From contig QVOM02000119.1 of NCBI GenBank assembly GCA_003586115.2, positions 43,216,521-43,280,520 on the forward strand: a stretch of DNA of 64,000 nt, read 5' to 3'. This stretch comes from Salvator merianae. Lineage: Eukaryota > Chordata > Lepidosauria > Squamata > Teiidae. A model generated the notes under the pieces. That model was given only the letters and a program-made list of their open reading frames with translations. It was not told where the DNA came from and did not search any database. The translations under genes were made by a program, and so were the position numbers. Shown here piece by piece: positions 1-11,550 of this stretch. The number at the start of each line of letters is the position of its first letter. Positions within the stretch are counted from its first letter, which is position 1.

Positions 1-828
1 GTTGCACTCCCCTGAAAAAGAATCAAGTTTGTGGCTTGGGTGTACTATTGGATCCACATATGTCACTTGATGCTCAGGTGGCGGGGTGGCCAAAGCTGCA
101 TATTTTCAGCTCAAATTTATTAGGTAATTAAAGACCTTCCTTGATCAAGATTGTCTGGCTATGGTGACCTATGCTTTTGTGATCTCAAGGTTAGATTACT
201 GTGATAGGGCTTCCTTTGAAGACTGTTCGGAAGCTGGAGTTTGTGCAAAACACTGCAGGTAGATTGCTAGATGGAGTTTCTGGCCGGGGTCATATTGTCT
301 CAGACCTTAAAGACCTGTGCTGGCTGTCAGTTGACTTCTGGGTCCAACTGATGGTTTTTATTCTGATGCTTAAAGCCCTACATTACTTAGGTTCCAAAGA
401 TTTGAGGAACTGCCTCATCTCTTATAGTCCTGCCCATCAAATAAGATTTTCTAATGAAGCCCTCCTGTGGTTCTGTCCCTCTATGAAGTCCTTGGGTCTT
501 CTACTAGAGAGAAGGCTTTCTCTGTAGTGACTCCAAGGCTTTGGAATGTCCCCCAGGCACAAACATTGCATTTTTTTCAACCAGGCTTTTCGAAATTAGT
601 TGGATACTTTCTCCTATTGTGGTGTTTAATTGATTTCATTTAGTAGTTTATAGATTTTTATGTTTTAATTTGAGATTTATGCATGAATTGCAGATTTTTT
701 TGGTTTTCATGTTTGTAAGTATTTCATGGTTTGGGGTTTGGTTGTTTACATTTTGGTGTATTTTGTTCATGGCCATGAGACTTTGGTAGAGAGTGGTATA
801 GAAATCTAAGCAAATACAGATACAAAAT
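1..828 (+). pseudogene. L2-clade LINE fragment, 3' part
   Basis: This is the decayed C-terminal part of a reverse-transcriptase ORF from an L2-clade LINE. Reading across frames gives, in order, a stretch like LGVLLDPHMSLDAQVA (about 35-85), an ISRLDYC box (about 183-203), LKTVRKLEFVQNTAGRLL (about 213-266) and a KALHYLG segment (about 373-393). That is the known order of the L2 RT and thumb region. A frameshift separates the LDYC box from the next segment. The AT-rich 3' part after about 560 fits an L2 3' UTR and tail. The element runs off the left window edge, so its 5' extent is unknown. It cannot encode an active enzyme. Confidence 0.8.
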
Positions 829-1792
829 CCAGACTCGGGCTAAAGGGAGTCTAAATCTAACACCCTCTGGAAGGCTATATATTCCCCATTCTTGATTAAT
901 AGCTTTATCATGATACTTTGCTCACATGGCTCTTCAATAGGATTTAGTCTTGATCAGTTGTATTATAGAGTGGAACTAGATAGGAGATAGACCAGTAAGA
1001 AAGAAAAAGCTGCTACATTATTAACAGAGCCAAAGAATCTCCCGACTTAGGGCCTATTTAATTCTGTAAATAGAGACAATGCTGACAAAACCAGGAAGTC
1101 TGCTTAGTGAAGCCTTAAAATCACTATTAAGCTTCCAGTGGTTGATAAGAAGGAAAGAAAAACAGTTTGACATTCCATACTTAAACTTCTTATATATTTA
1201 TGAAGGAGGTTATAGTATCCCTTGCCAACTTCAAGAGTATTTTATGAACAAAACCAACCAGCAGGTTCATGTCTAGAGAACATTACATAATTCTGCAAGA
1301 AGAATGCATCCTCCTTTTTCTCTAATTCTGTGAGAATTGGAGTGATAGTTGATAACTGTGGTTCACAACAGCCGCTGTGAATGACTGACTGATTGTAGTT
1401 TTATCCTGCCCCTTAGCCTTTAAAAGTAATATAAGACTGGTCCCTGGTCTTGGCATTGTAATCTAAAAATTCAGAGATGACATACGAGGAGAGGGGAATA
1501 CAGAGGGTGAAGGAGAAAGAAAACCTTTTGTAGCACACATGGTATTTCTGCTGTTTCTTCTACATTCCCTTTAGGGAAGACAGCTGTCTGTGTTAATGTT
1601 TAGCTGTGATCATGGAGAAGCAAGCAAATTTTGTGGGTCTCTAGGTGTTGTGCATTCTATATTTTTTTCTTGGACCTCAAAATTAGGGAGTCTCTGGACT
1701 TGTTAAAAATGTTGGCAACTTACTAGCGTTGCAGCAAGGACAGCAGACAGCTAGAGTGTTTCTGGTCTGTTGATGCCAAAAATTGAATTAAA
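829..1792. other. Unassigned AT-rich stretch
   Basis: I see no gene, RNA or recognisable repeat here. The longest frame, a 65-codon one at 1079-1276, has no domain or splice context and looks like chance. Confidence 0.5.
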
Positions 1793-2015
1793 GGGCCCAG
1801 TCACACCTAAGTTTTGATCCAGCTTCAGTCCACTTTCAGACTGAGAGAAAACATCAGTGAAGTAATAAGATGTTTTCTTTCGACATTATCTGACTCAGAA
1901 AATCCACCTTTGGGTTAGATAATGTAGAAAGAAAATGATTAGTCACTTTGCTGATGTGTACTTTCAATCCAACAGTGGACTGAAGCTGGATTAAAACTTC
2001 CGTGTGACTGGGCCC
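1793..2015. mobile_element. 223-bp non-autonomous DNA element with long TIRs, complete copy
   Basis: The element begins GGGCCCAGTCACAC and ends GTGTGACTGGGCCC. The terminal inverted repeats extend about 45 bp inward with few mismatches; both carry the block GATCCAGCTTCAGTCCAC or its complement. AAA flanks both ends, consistent with a 3-bp target duplication, although this is weak inside A-rich DNA. There is no coding capacity. A second, 5'-truncated copy lies at about 7515-7685. The termini resemble those of the GGCCC...CACTT superfamily found elsewhere in the window. Confidence 0.88.
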
Positions 2016-2074
2016 AAAGACAACCCAACATTACTGTTAACATTTGAGCATGCTGGTGGATGATTAGGTGTACT

Positions 2075-2107
<33 letters not shown>
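2075..2107 (+). repeat. (TG)n microsatellite
   Basis: About 16 uninterrupted TG dinucleotides. The opposite-strand frame across it reads as a run of His-Thr, which is simply translated repeat. Confidence 0.97.
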
Positions 2108-2108
<1 letters not shown>

Positions 2109-3708
2109 GTCTAACCCAGCACAGGATTTACTTTCTGTGAGCTCACTGAATGTGTGAAAAAACAGCAACAAATGGATAGGCGTGGCAAGTTTTTGGAAGA
2201 TGACTCTGGTGCTGTGCCGAAGTTGCTTGTATCTAGGCTGGTGGCCCACAATTCAGGGAGATGCCAGCATTCATTAAAAACTCAGTATTTTCTTATGCTG
2301 CCTAGAGACAGCCTTGTTTTATATTGTAGAAGCTGCTATTTGGAAACACTGGTGGAAGGAACAGTGAGGTCAGCATGATTTAAGCACATTGGTCACAGTT
2401 TACCTGCTGCTACTCAAGCAAGGGCCATGTGTCTGCTCAGACTGAGGAGCCTGCCAGCCTGCTATCCCACTTAAGCTTTGTTCTTCTTCAGTCATAAGTC
2501 CATTCTACCCCACGTCTTTATATTGAACGATTGCATGAAAAGTCTTCATCCCAACTGCATGCACTTTGTCCACTCTTTCTTACGTAAAATGCCCACCTTT
2601 CAATTATCTCCAGTGCATTTCCCCTTAAAATATTTAATATTCATGTTGTATGCACTTATAAATAAAATACATAAAGTATTTTTGAGTATTTCCTCCCCAA
2701 GCTTCATTATATTGCCATTCCAAAATCCAAAGAGGTGCATAATCTGACTGGGAGTTGCATTCCAATTTGCAAATGTCGGATCTGACTGGTCTGCTGCAAA
2801 CGGGGGAACCTCATGAATTTCTCCTTCATATCTACTTTCTGGTGCTGCTTTCATGTCTTGTGTCTCCAACACTGCTAGATAATGTCCCTTGGCAAGAGTG
2901 TAGGGTCTCAGCATTAAGACTGGCTCTGCCTGACGGTGCCTGAACTCTGAATCTATAGAGGGTGGATTGCTTGAGAAACAGTACAGGAACACTGGTGCTA
3001 TAGGGTAGGCTGGGAAGATAGAAAATATCCTACCTAAGATAAGACAATGGCAAACCATCTCTATATTATTGCCAGGGAAATGTGTAGATTTTCTCCATGC
3101 AGACATTGGAAAGATCCACATGGGACTTTCAGGTCAACATGGGAATGCACTGAAGATGTGCTGTCTGAATATCTGTGTGGTTGAAGAGTCCTCTTAGGGT
3201 GCAGGATATGTAAAATCCTGTGCCCTGGGAGCACTCACTGCCCCTTTAATGCTCCTTAGAGCACTATAATGGTAAACTACTGCAAAGAGCTCTGACAGCA
3301 CTCCACAATGGTATACTAGACTGTGCTGTCCTAAGCTATCTGGTCCACCGTGGTCTTTGGCAGCGAGCTTGTGGTCACTTCCTGTGTTGTGTCTGGTGAA
3401 TCCCTGGTGGAAATCTGAATCAGAGAACAAAAATCCCTTGTTCAGTATTCCCTTTGCCCAGAGTAGCATGGGAATAGCACGTTGCTGCTGCAACAGCTGA
3501 CTGCATGGCAAGCGAAGACTGCTCCAAAGTGATTTTCACTCATGATACTGTCATGACGATGGCTGTCATAGAGAATCTGCCATTGTGAGTTGAGACTGAC
3601 TTAGTGGCTATTCTACCTTAGAGGCCTATGATCCTCTGGGTTATTGATACATGATGTCAGATATTTCTTTCTACCATACTCCTCTGAAATTACAATTGAT
3701 GAATTAGA
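2108..3708. other. Unassigned stretch
   Basis: No recognised gene or repeat family. A minus-strand frame of 173 codons (2600-3121) is long for random sequence, but its translation has no motif I recognise and no clear splice or promoter context. Confidence 0.4.
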
Positions 3709-4141
3709 TTGAGGACTGTAACTGGCTGCCTCCGGATGGCAAGGGGAAATGCAGAATCTAAACAAGACCCCACAATTGCCTCCTGCTGCCTACTGCCAGA
3801 CGTCAGGAGCAACCCCCTGCTTACCTTCATATCTGGCGAGGAGCTTTCAGGATCAGCTCAAGAGGGACTACTAGAAGTCAGTCAAACACCTACCCACTTC
3901 CTTTTGTTGTTTTCACATCTTTGGCTGGCTTCCGGTAGCTCCAGTTGAGCTGTTCCTGAAAGCTGCTTGCCAGATGTGAAGGTAAGCTGGGGATTGCTCC
4001 TCAGGAAAATCTGGCAGCATTGCCAGATTTTCTGTAATATTGATGGGGTTTTGCCTCTTTTTCCTGTGTTGAAATTGGTACTGTACATCTGGCATTCCCA
4101 GGTTTTGTCTCACATCTGGAGGCAGCCTCTATCTTTTCCAG
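3709..4141. mobile_element. Large imperfect fold-back element
   Basis: The sequence is a long inverted repeat centred near 3910. The block from about 3799 to 3890, containing GCTTACCTTCATATCTGGC and GAGCTTTCAGGA, recurs inverted at about 3920-4010 with mostly single-base differences. Outer parts also pair: GGCTGCCTCCGGAT near 3724 against the complement of ATCTGGAGGCAGCC ending at 4127. The predicted product is a hairpin with arms of about 200 bp. No ORF of note is present. It is probably a fold-back or MITE-type transposon; its superfamily and target duplication are unresolved. Confidence 0.75.
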
Positions 4142-4409
4142 ATTACCAAACTTCCTAAGAAACACACTAATTCCCTGAAACTGAGTTAAATACTCATGCA
4201 TTTTTAACAGCCACAATTTGCTTTCTGATCACACCCTTCATTGTTTATTATTGCAAATAATGAGGGACACTTCTGCAGCTTTGAATATCTGAGAAAGTAT
4301 CAGTAAAGAGGGCTTTCTCATGGATTTTGTTTTGCCAGAAATATGCCCCTCTCCATACACAATGTTTGTTAGTTTGGTATTTACCAAGAAATGTCATCCT
4401 TTACCCCTC

Positions 4410-5050
4410 ACAGGAACCAATAAACTGAAACTGAATCCAGACAAGATAGAGGGTCCTGTGTCCAGGAAGTTAAGTAGCACCTAGTTCTGGATGGGATTGT
4501 TTTGTCCAAGAAAGAACTGATGTGCAATTTAGGAGTGTTCTTGGGTTCATTGCTATGCTCTGGTAACCTCCAGATTAGACTACTGTAATGTGCTTTACAT
4601 AGGGCTATGCTTGAAGACAGCACAGAAGCTGGAATTAGTACAGAATACAGCAGTTTGGCTGCTGACAGGATTTTCTTGCCAGATGCACATCATGCTGGTC
4701 TTGAAGGAACTGCACTGGTTGGCAATTTGCTACTGAGCTCAATTCAAGATCCTAAGGAATGCCTTCTTCCATATAGACCTGCCTGTGCTTTCAGATCACT
4801 TCTTCTTGTAGTTCCGCTACCCTCAGAGATGCAAAGGGTCACAGCATGTAAGAGGGCCTTTTCTGTGGTGGCCACAAGACTTTGGAACAGTTTCCCAGTT
4901 GAGGTTTGCCAGGCATTTGGTTTTCTGTCGTTGGTTAAAACATACCTCTTCACTCAGGCCTTTGATGGATAGCTTTCTTGTAGTCCTCCTGGGAGGAGGG
5001 GAGGGCGTTATTTGATAGTGTAATTTAATTAACTTTGTTATAAATACTAA
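4410..5050 (+). pseudogene. L2-clade LINE fragment, RT C-terminus and 3' UTR
   Basis: Recognisable pieces in order are KLKLNPDKIE near 4425, a SRLDYCNVLYIGLCLKTAQKLELVQNTA-type region at about 4568-4650 (read across frames), KELHWLA near 4702, and RAFSVVATRLWNSFPVEV plus KTYLFTQAF at about 4854-4965. This is the conserved C-terminal architecture of L2 ORFs. Several frameshifts and internal losses make it a pseudogene. Its AT-rich 3' UTR runs into the (ATGC)n repeat at 5056. Confidence 0.85.
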
Positions 5051-5055
5051 AATGA

Positions 5056-5078
5056 ATGCATGCATGCATGCATGCATG
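5056..5078 (+). repeat. (ATGC)n tetranucleotide microsatellite
   Basis: Nearly six perfect ATGC units directly follow the L2 3' UTR. The repeat is self-complementary, so it can form a small cruciform. Confidence 0.95.
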
Positions 5079-5229
5079 ACAAGGGCTTGCCATTAATTGG
5101 GCAGACTGCAGTTCAAGTGAAAAATAACACAAAACTTCCCCAGTCATGTTTCTACATATCTCTAAGTTCTGGAATTCCCAGTTCATCCTATGTCTCTTCC
5201 TCTTCCTCACTGGAACTCTGTAACAGTAG

Positions 5230-5535
5230 CAAGGGAAGAAGAAGAAGAAGATGAAGAACTTGGTTTTTATACCCCGCTTTTCTCGGCTGAAGCTGACTCA
5301 AAGTGGCTTACAAGGTTATTTTTCGCCCGAAGGCGTAAATCTATCTATCTTCCTCATCACACAAAGTGATGCTCCCTATTTATCTACTTGCAATTACTTG
5401 CTTTCGAACAGCTAGGTTGGCTGGAGCTAGAGGCCAGTAGAGGGGGCTCATCCCCTCTACATAGCAGACGGGGCCTTGAACTCCAATCCTCCTATTGAAA
5501 GATCAGTGCCTTAGCCTTCTGCACCACCGTGTGTC
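5230..5535 (-). mobile_element. tRNA-derived SINE
   Basis: Read on the minus strand, the element starts near 5533 with GGTGGTGCAGAAGG, an RNA polymerase III A-box-like block. About 40 bases later comes GGAGTTCAAGGCCC, a degenerate B box. The body ends in AGCGGGGTATAAAAACC followed by a (TTC)n tail, seen on the plus strand as (GAA)n at about 5236-5252. Head, body and simple-repeat tail in that order are the SINE layout. The family cannot be named with certainty. It differs in sequence from the SINEs at 42.1 and 52.2 kb. Confidence 0.7.
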
Positions 5536-7514
5536 CAAGATGACTTTATTCTAGTGTTTGTTTTTTAAACCACATACTACCCACAATCCTGGAACTATCA
5601 TTCAGATCACCAAAAAGACCCCACCCACGGTGGCAAAGAGTGAGCTGAAGAATACACATTGTTCTCACTAGAACATTATAGATGAGAAACAAGTGGAATG
5701 GTCCTAACTCATTGGCCAAATGTAGCTCATAGGCTGCTAGTTGCCCACCTCTGATGGAAGGCATCTTAATTTGCATTTTTGTCCGTTTGTGTGTAAATGC
5801 AAACTTTTGCTCCTTGAGGGATGAATTCTTGATTAATTTGATCTACTGCATTTATCAGAAAAAAAAATAAGCCTAGGTTTGCTAATGAAAAGCATTTAGG
5901 AAAACTAACAATTGATCTTTTAGCCTAATCTATCAACTCTTCCAGATTGGTGTTGTCACTGTCCTAATAAGCATTATATAACATCGCCTTTTAAATGGGT
6001 TTCACACACCATATTTATTAAATCAATCTGCACTGCCCACAGCTGGTCAAGGAGATTAGTTTCCTGACTCTAGTATAGCCAGAACTTTATTACAATGCTA
6101 ATATTCTAAATTAATTTAATACAAAATTTCCTCTACCCCAAGCAGCTCCAAATTGAAATTGAAAACATGTTGGAGTGTGAAATTGACTGGTCCTGGTCTC
6201 TGAGATACTGAAGTTATTCATCAGCCATTGCATAGCTATAGGTAAGCAGCAAGGATTTGCATCAAGAAGGTTCAGGGTTCCATTTCTGAGAAAATAGATG
6301 CCACATAGGTCTGCTAGGACAGCTCTCTATATGACATCCCCAAAAGCTGCTGCCAGGACAGTCAGTATTACATTGGATAGACCTGATACTACACAATGCC
6401 TGATGTATGAAATGACAAATTTGTTACAGAGCTTTTCTTTCCCATGGTGAGTACCACGGAGATATTAAATTTGTATAGCAATTCTTTCTGAATTTTTTCA
6501 GCTGTTGATAGGAATTAAAGGATGCTGTAGCTAAGACAACAGTGAAGAAACTGGAGGATGAAACAATCAAAAGCAGAGAGATGGGAGGTATTTATCCTCC
6601 ACCCTGAGGCTGTATGATGTGAAGTCCATAGGTTCAATAGATTTTTTTTCTTTCAGACAACTAAGAGGCTGTATTTACTGTACCAGCAATATCTACACAT
6701 TTTAGAAATCACAGAACCTGCAGTCATAACAAAACAAAAACAAACAAAAGGTTTGAACAATTAGTTGCACAGAGCATTGTGATATTAATGAGATATGTAT
6801 CCATTACTGAAACAAAGATGTAATTTGATTCAAGTACATTGGAAATAAAAGAAAACTTCAGGATTTATGAACTTAATGTCTTTATATATAATAATGCTAT
6901 GTGTTACGAACAGATGCTGGAGAAATATTTTTGTTGTATGTGTGAAAATCATCTATCCCAGCTGTAGCTTCTGAACAATCTAAGTAGCTTCATGAATTAT
7001 AGCAGTTCAGTTGACATTACAAAAGCAGCCACTAGAACATCCCTTGGCTTCATATTTTGCTTAGAAAGTCTTTGAATTTCTGTGAAAGACTGGCTTATGG
7101 GATTTTCTGCTGTTCTGTGAATGAACAGCAGGTGACAGGTGACTTCACTAATTGCTCCGTGGTTCCTTGTGCTTCTTCTAGGAAACAGCTGGAACTAGCT
7201 ATCATGCAGAAAAACAGTTTCTGTGATTTTTTTTTTGTAGGAGATGAAATCACAGCTGCTAAAATAATGTACTGTCACTAAATGAATGGAAGGGTTAAAT
7301 AAATAGTGTGGTCTGAAAAATAGTGCTCAGGATAGAGGTAAAACTGAGTGAAAACAATATTTATCAGAATATATTTTCTCTTGGTGATATCTGTTATCCT
7401 ATGGAGATAGTGTTTTTTTATAGGGGGAGGACTTGAAAGCTATTTCAAAAAGGGGTTGGACAGTGCATAAGAAACTGCATTCCAGAGATTACCTGAGCCC
7501 CAACTAGGGTGGGT
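5536..7514. other. Unassigned AT-rich stretch
   Basis: No gene, RNA or repeat family is recognised in these 2 kb. All frames are short and lack domain signatures. Confidence 0.5.
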
Positions 7515-7685
7515 AATGAGAAATCAGCAAACTGAAAAAAAAGTTTTCTTTCAGCATAATCTATCTCAGAAAATCCACTATTTGGTTAAATGTTGTAGAA
7601 AGAAAATGATTTATCACTTTGCTGATGTATTCTCTCACTCTGAAGGTAGACTGAAACTAGATTAAAATTTAGGTGTAGATAGGCC
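7515..7685. mobile_element. Truncated copy of the 223-bp TIR element
   Basis: The block from about 7545 aligns closely with 1872-2015: CAGAAAATCCAC, then TGTAGAAAGAAAATGAT, then CACTTTGCTGATGT, and a right end GTGTAGATAGGCC corresponding to GTGTGACTGGGCC. The left terminal repeat is missing, so this is an internally or 5'-truncated copy. Confidence 0.8.
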
Positions 7686-7729
7686 TAAGGTGGGGAAAAC
7701 AAGCTGCAGGATGAACAGGATATGGATGC

Positions 7730-7730
<1 letters not shown>

Positions 7731-7778
<48 letters not shown>
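7731..7778 (+). repeat. (CA)n microsatellite
   Basis: About 23 uninterrupted CA units, followed by a short ACATATATAT stretch. It abuts the 5' edge of the CR1 fragment. Confidence 0.97.
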
Positions 7779-7781
<3 letters not shown>

Positions 7782-7786
7782 TATAT

Positions 7787-8218
7787 ATGGTGGATAGAGA
7801 GAAATTCTTTTCTCTATCACACACTAGGACCAGGGGGCACTCTATGAAACTGATGGGTAGCAGAGCTAGGATCGACAAGGGGAGGTATTTTTTCAACCAG
7901 AGGGTCATCTGTCTATGGAATTTATTACTGGAAGAGGTGGTGACAGTAATCATCCTGTATAGCTTTAAGAATGGATTGGACAGATTCATGGAGGTCAGGT
8001 GTATCAACAGCTGCTAGAATGGATGCCTAGGTTGGAAAGACAGGCAGGATGCCTGTAAAACCCATTTGTGGGGAGTCTAAAGCAGGTGAAGATTTTGCCT
8101 TTTTATCTTGCTTGAGAATGCCCAGAAGCAATTGGTAGGCCACTATGTGAAACAGGATGCTGGACTAGATGGGCTATAGCCTGATCCAGCAAGGCTCCTC
8201 TTATGTTCTTATGTAGAG
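7787..8218 (+). pseudogene. CR1 LINE 3' end with last ~76 codons of the ORF
   Basis: The frame 7787-8014 reads VDREKFFSLSHTRTRGHS, then KGRYFFNQRVICLWN and later FKNGLDRFMEV. This is the characteristic C-terminus of CR1 ORF2, downstream of the RT domain. The following 200 bases are the CR1 3' UTR: TGCTGGACTAGATGGGC, a CTGATCCAGCAAGG block and the 3' terminal repeat CTTATGTTCTTATGT (8-bp period). The element is a typical 5'-truncated, dead-on-arrival insertion. The same 3' UTR recurs at 11551, 30315, 35905, 50603, 56105 and 59300. Confidence 0.9.
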
Positions 8219-8930
8219 GAATAAATCAAACTTTTGCTATCTGTTTTGTACTTTAACATAAACAACTGTTTGTTGTTATAGTCTGGATCCATACCTCACA
8301 TCTCGCAAGTGCTGTAAGGGCAGGAGAAATTTCTTCTGCCCGGGGTGAGGGGCACACTGCCTTTCTGCCTCATTCTATTTGAAGCTGGGGAACAAAAGTC
8401 CCCCAGTTTCAAAGGGTGGACTTTTTGTCCTGGTGGGATTTTTGATGGACCAGAAATGGCCGAGGAAAGAAGCCATTTTCATTGCATCAAAAATGCTGCT
8501 GGGTGGAGCTTGGTGAAGGTAGGTCTCTCCTGCACTGTGACCATATCTACACTGGGCTGGTAGACTTGTCACACCACTCCACTTTCTCAGCATCATGGTG
8601 CAAAAATGAAGTGGACTAGCAGAGGCCATACCCCCCTGCTTGTAAGCTTTGTTCACATTAGATGGAGTTTTGGAGCAGGCTATGGCACAAAAGCGGCACC
8701 ATATCCTGCTCCAACCTAGTGGGTATACTGGACCAGTGCTGGAAGTGTGCTACTTCTGGGTATCTGGCTGAATAAGCCTCGTCCAGCAGCTTTGGAAGCT
8801 GGGAACTAAGACAGGATCAGTGGCAATCAGTTCCACCATGGGGCAGATTGCCCAGAGCAGGCCACTACTGCATGGGATACCCTGTGCAGTGTAGAAACAA
8901 CCTGTGTATCTACACTGTGGCCGCATGAGT
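8219..8930. other. Probable degraded dispersed repeats
   Basis: The block GAAGCTGGGGAACAAAAGTC near 8382 is the inverse of a block near 60265-60300, so 8290-8530 probably belongs to the same dispersed family. The segment from about 8540 to 8930 shows weaker similarity to 47610-48060: both have a GGAGCAGGCTATGG-like motif followed by CCTCCAAC-like sequence. Ends and superfamily are not resolved. Confidence 0.4.
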
Positions 8931-10182
8931 ATCTGAGGGTAGGGTAACCTATGATTCTTCATCTGTCTCTGTGGAATGGATGCTCCTGAGGCCACTTCTT
9001 GATCCTGAAGCCCTCTCAGAAGAACATTCTGAGGATATGGGTGGCATTGGTGTGAAAGAAGATATACCAGGCATACAAAGCAAAATCAAATGATAACCTC
9101 CAGAAGAACTGGGCTACAACAAATTTCTGGTAGCCAACACATTTGGCTCAGAGTCAAATAACCCATTAACTGGCAGATTTAATAGGTTGTAAAGGGCCAT
9201 ACACCTAGCATTAATAATAGCCTATTACTCTGGCGACAGTATGTAAGGAGCCCCTCTATCAAGCCAATGTCCTGGTCAAATACAAACAGACATTAAAACG
9301 GTTAAGTACAAGTAGCTGACCAGAGCAATAAAACACATTTTGAAGGTACAACACATTCTTCCTGCAGCGAAGGTTCCCGGTATGTGTAAAAGGGTTCTAC
9401 TTCCCATTGCCTCTGCATTTGTCTCAGCTGGAAAGGAATATGTCTATTATAAGCAAGATCCCCAATCCAATTATATCAGTTATTTCTGGTAAGAGTTTTG
9501 TTTTGTTTTCAGTTTTGCAGCTACGTGAGCATGAATTTTACAAGTGTTCTTTATTCCCCCCCGGCGCAAAAATGTAGCAATGGTATGCATTCCGCCTTGA
9601 AGATACCTTTATGCAGGCTGAGGCCTGAATAATTCCAAAGCTGGGTTGGGTTGTAATGTAGACACATATTAGATCATTCACTTTGTTAGGATAAGATGGT
9701 CTTAATCTTAAAGCTGAATAATTATATTTATATGCCTTTAGTTGGGAAGAAACCTCCCTGAATTATTTCAAATATATAAAGTATGTTGTAATTCATTTTA
9801 AATGACAACAAAAAAAAAGCTCTTAAGAAAGAGATAATTTTACTTCACCCCTAATGTGAATTGTAAACGTTGGCTCTGTTCACAAAGATTTGGTCTGTGT
9901 ATTTCAAGGCTGATTTACATAAGTGGCTGCTATATACTTACTAATTGTGAGTTCAGATCCAATCATGAAGGTCTGTATCCTGGAGTTCAGCTTGATCCCT
10001 GTTGACCGTATAACAACAATACAGAAATAGTTTGTGATTGCGTTTTATGTGGAAAATGTCAGAAACTGAACTCAAAAAAATGCTTTTCTGCTAAGATAAA
10101 GGGCATATTTTAAAATACATTAACAAGAAGCACCACTGGCCACTTCTGGTCTACTGTTAGACTCGCTTGAAATGGATCTTGG
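8931..10182. other. Unassigned stretch
   Basis: I see no gene or assignable repeat. A-rich and T-rich runs are present, but no convincing ORF. Confidence 0.5.
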
Positions 10183-10400
10183 AGCATTTCCGCACTTACC
10201 TGTTCTGATCCGGATCAGAGCATCCCACTATGGTCCGGATCAAGCAACCTGTCCCAAGCTGGGATGCATTGTGCTTAGACTGGAATAAGGCTGTCTGTAT
10301 TGGGACAGTTATTCCAGTCTTGCTCCTACACCAGCCTCAAAGCTCACATAAGCTTTGGAACCAGCTTCTGAAATCTCTGACGTTTAAACAGGTCCACTGA
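10183..10400. mobile_element. Left part of a long GGCCC...CACTTACC-type DNA element
   Basis: The left end GAGCATTTCCGCACTTACCTG is a degenerate version of GGCCCTTTCTGCACTTACCT seen at 53359. The internal block CAAAGCTCACATAAGCTTTGGAACCAGC corresponds to the GAGCTTTGGGGCTGGC block of the copy at 22591 and the GAAGCTCACACC block at 39590. No matching right end is found, so the copy is partial and its right limit is approximate. Confidence 0.6.
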
Positions 10401-10786
10401 CATACTAGCTGGTGGTAAACTGGACCAAGGAGGTCTGGGACCCTTTTGGTTATTGAGACTCTGGCAGAAAAGCCATTTTCACCCAGTGGCAGCCATGCTC
10501 TGGCAAATTAATGAAAAGTGAGCCTTTATCTTTCTTTCTGGACTGCACAAAATGCCACCTCAAATGCTTTTTTGAAGCCACAACACCTACATGGGTCCCA
10601 GGCAAATGGAGCAAGTGCAACACCTAGCAAACTCAGCCCTAGAAGCAATGTGAGCCCCAACCTCACCTCACCTTGCTCCTGACTGGACCTCTCGGCCTTC
10701 TTGGAGTCTAGGGCCAGGGCTACCCATTGCTGCTTTGGACCACAAAGGGACCACCATGCAGCCTCACATATTTTGGGTTCCTTTAT

Positions 10787-10948
10787 TTTTTAAATATATT
10801 TTATTAGAGTTTAAAATACTTACATAAAAAGAAGTAACAAATCATAACAAAAAAAGAGTGCTCCCCCCAACCCCCCCCAAAACAAATATACCGCACTAAC
10901 CGTCTAGTCCTTATGCACAAAGGTTGACAGCATCTAGATTGTTCTACG
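10787..10948 (-). mobile_element. Poly(T)-headed retro-insertion with 15-bp target duplication
   Basis: TTTGGGTTCCTTTAT occurs at 10772-10786 and again at 10949-10963, a perfect 15-bp duplication. The inserted 162 bp starts with TTTTTAAATATATTTTATTAG, which on the minus strand is an A-rich 3' tail. A long duplication with an A-tail is the signature of L1-type target-primed reverse transcription. The body is too short for me to say whether it is an L1 3' end or an L1-mobilised sequence. Confidence 0.8.
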
Positions 10949-10963
10949 TTTGGGTTCCTTTAT

Positions 10964-11550
10964 GTGCTTATATTCTGCACCAGTTGTCAGTTCTAAGCCT
11001 CACTCACCATAATCTGGAACTTCTACTACTACTTTGTTACTATTTTGAGGAAGGACCATCCCATGCAACATATGTTTGGAATCAACCTGTATCTTTTATT
11101 TTTTAGTGTTTCCACAGGTTCCCCTAAATCTTATTTTCCCATAAATGCAGTAAATTAATATCCACATACCTGATATTCAAAAGATTTTCCAAGGAATAAC
11201 AAGTAAATAATAAGGGACAACTATATACACTTTAAAATATAAAAGATACAACACACAATATAATTGAAAGAGTTAAAAAACGGGTGTGGAAGATACAATG
11301 AGGGCTTTGGCTGCAGTCTGAAAGCCTGAAGCCTCAGGGCAGGAAAGATTTGACTATCACCCTGCAATGTGCACCGAAAGGTTATTTATGCCTAGGCCCT
11401 GGGCCAGGTTACAGGTACAAGCTAAGAAAGCTTGTTTCATGTGACCCTTAACAAGATTAAATTGTGCGCTATGAGGCAAAAGCACAAAGGGGGCTTTGCA
11501 GCAGTGTTCCTGATCAATGTGCACAAACAGCACCAAGTAAAATGTGAACC
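10964..11550. other. Unassigned stretch
   Basis: No gene or repeat family is recognised between the retro-insertion and the CR1 copy. Confidence 0.45.

Noticed and set aside
2600..3121. 173-codon minus-strand ORF as a gene
   Set aside because: No recognisable domain, no clear splice or promoter context, and no support from neighbours. It could still be an unknown exon but is not supportable from sequence alone.
5056..5078. CRISPR-like or regulatory direct repeat
   Set aside because: It is a simple ATGC tetranucleotide tract at an L2 3' end, with no spacers.
7669..8007. 112-codon minus-strand ORF as a gene
   Set aside because: Translated (CA)n repeat plus the antisense of a CR1 3' end.
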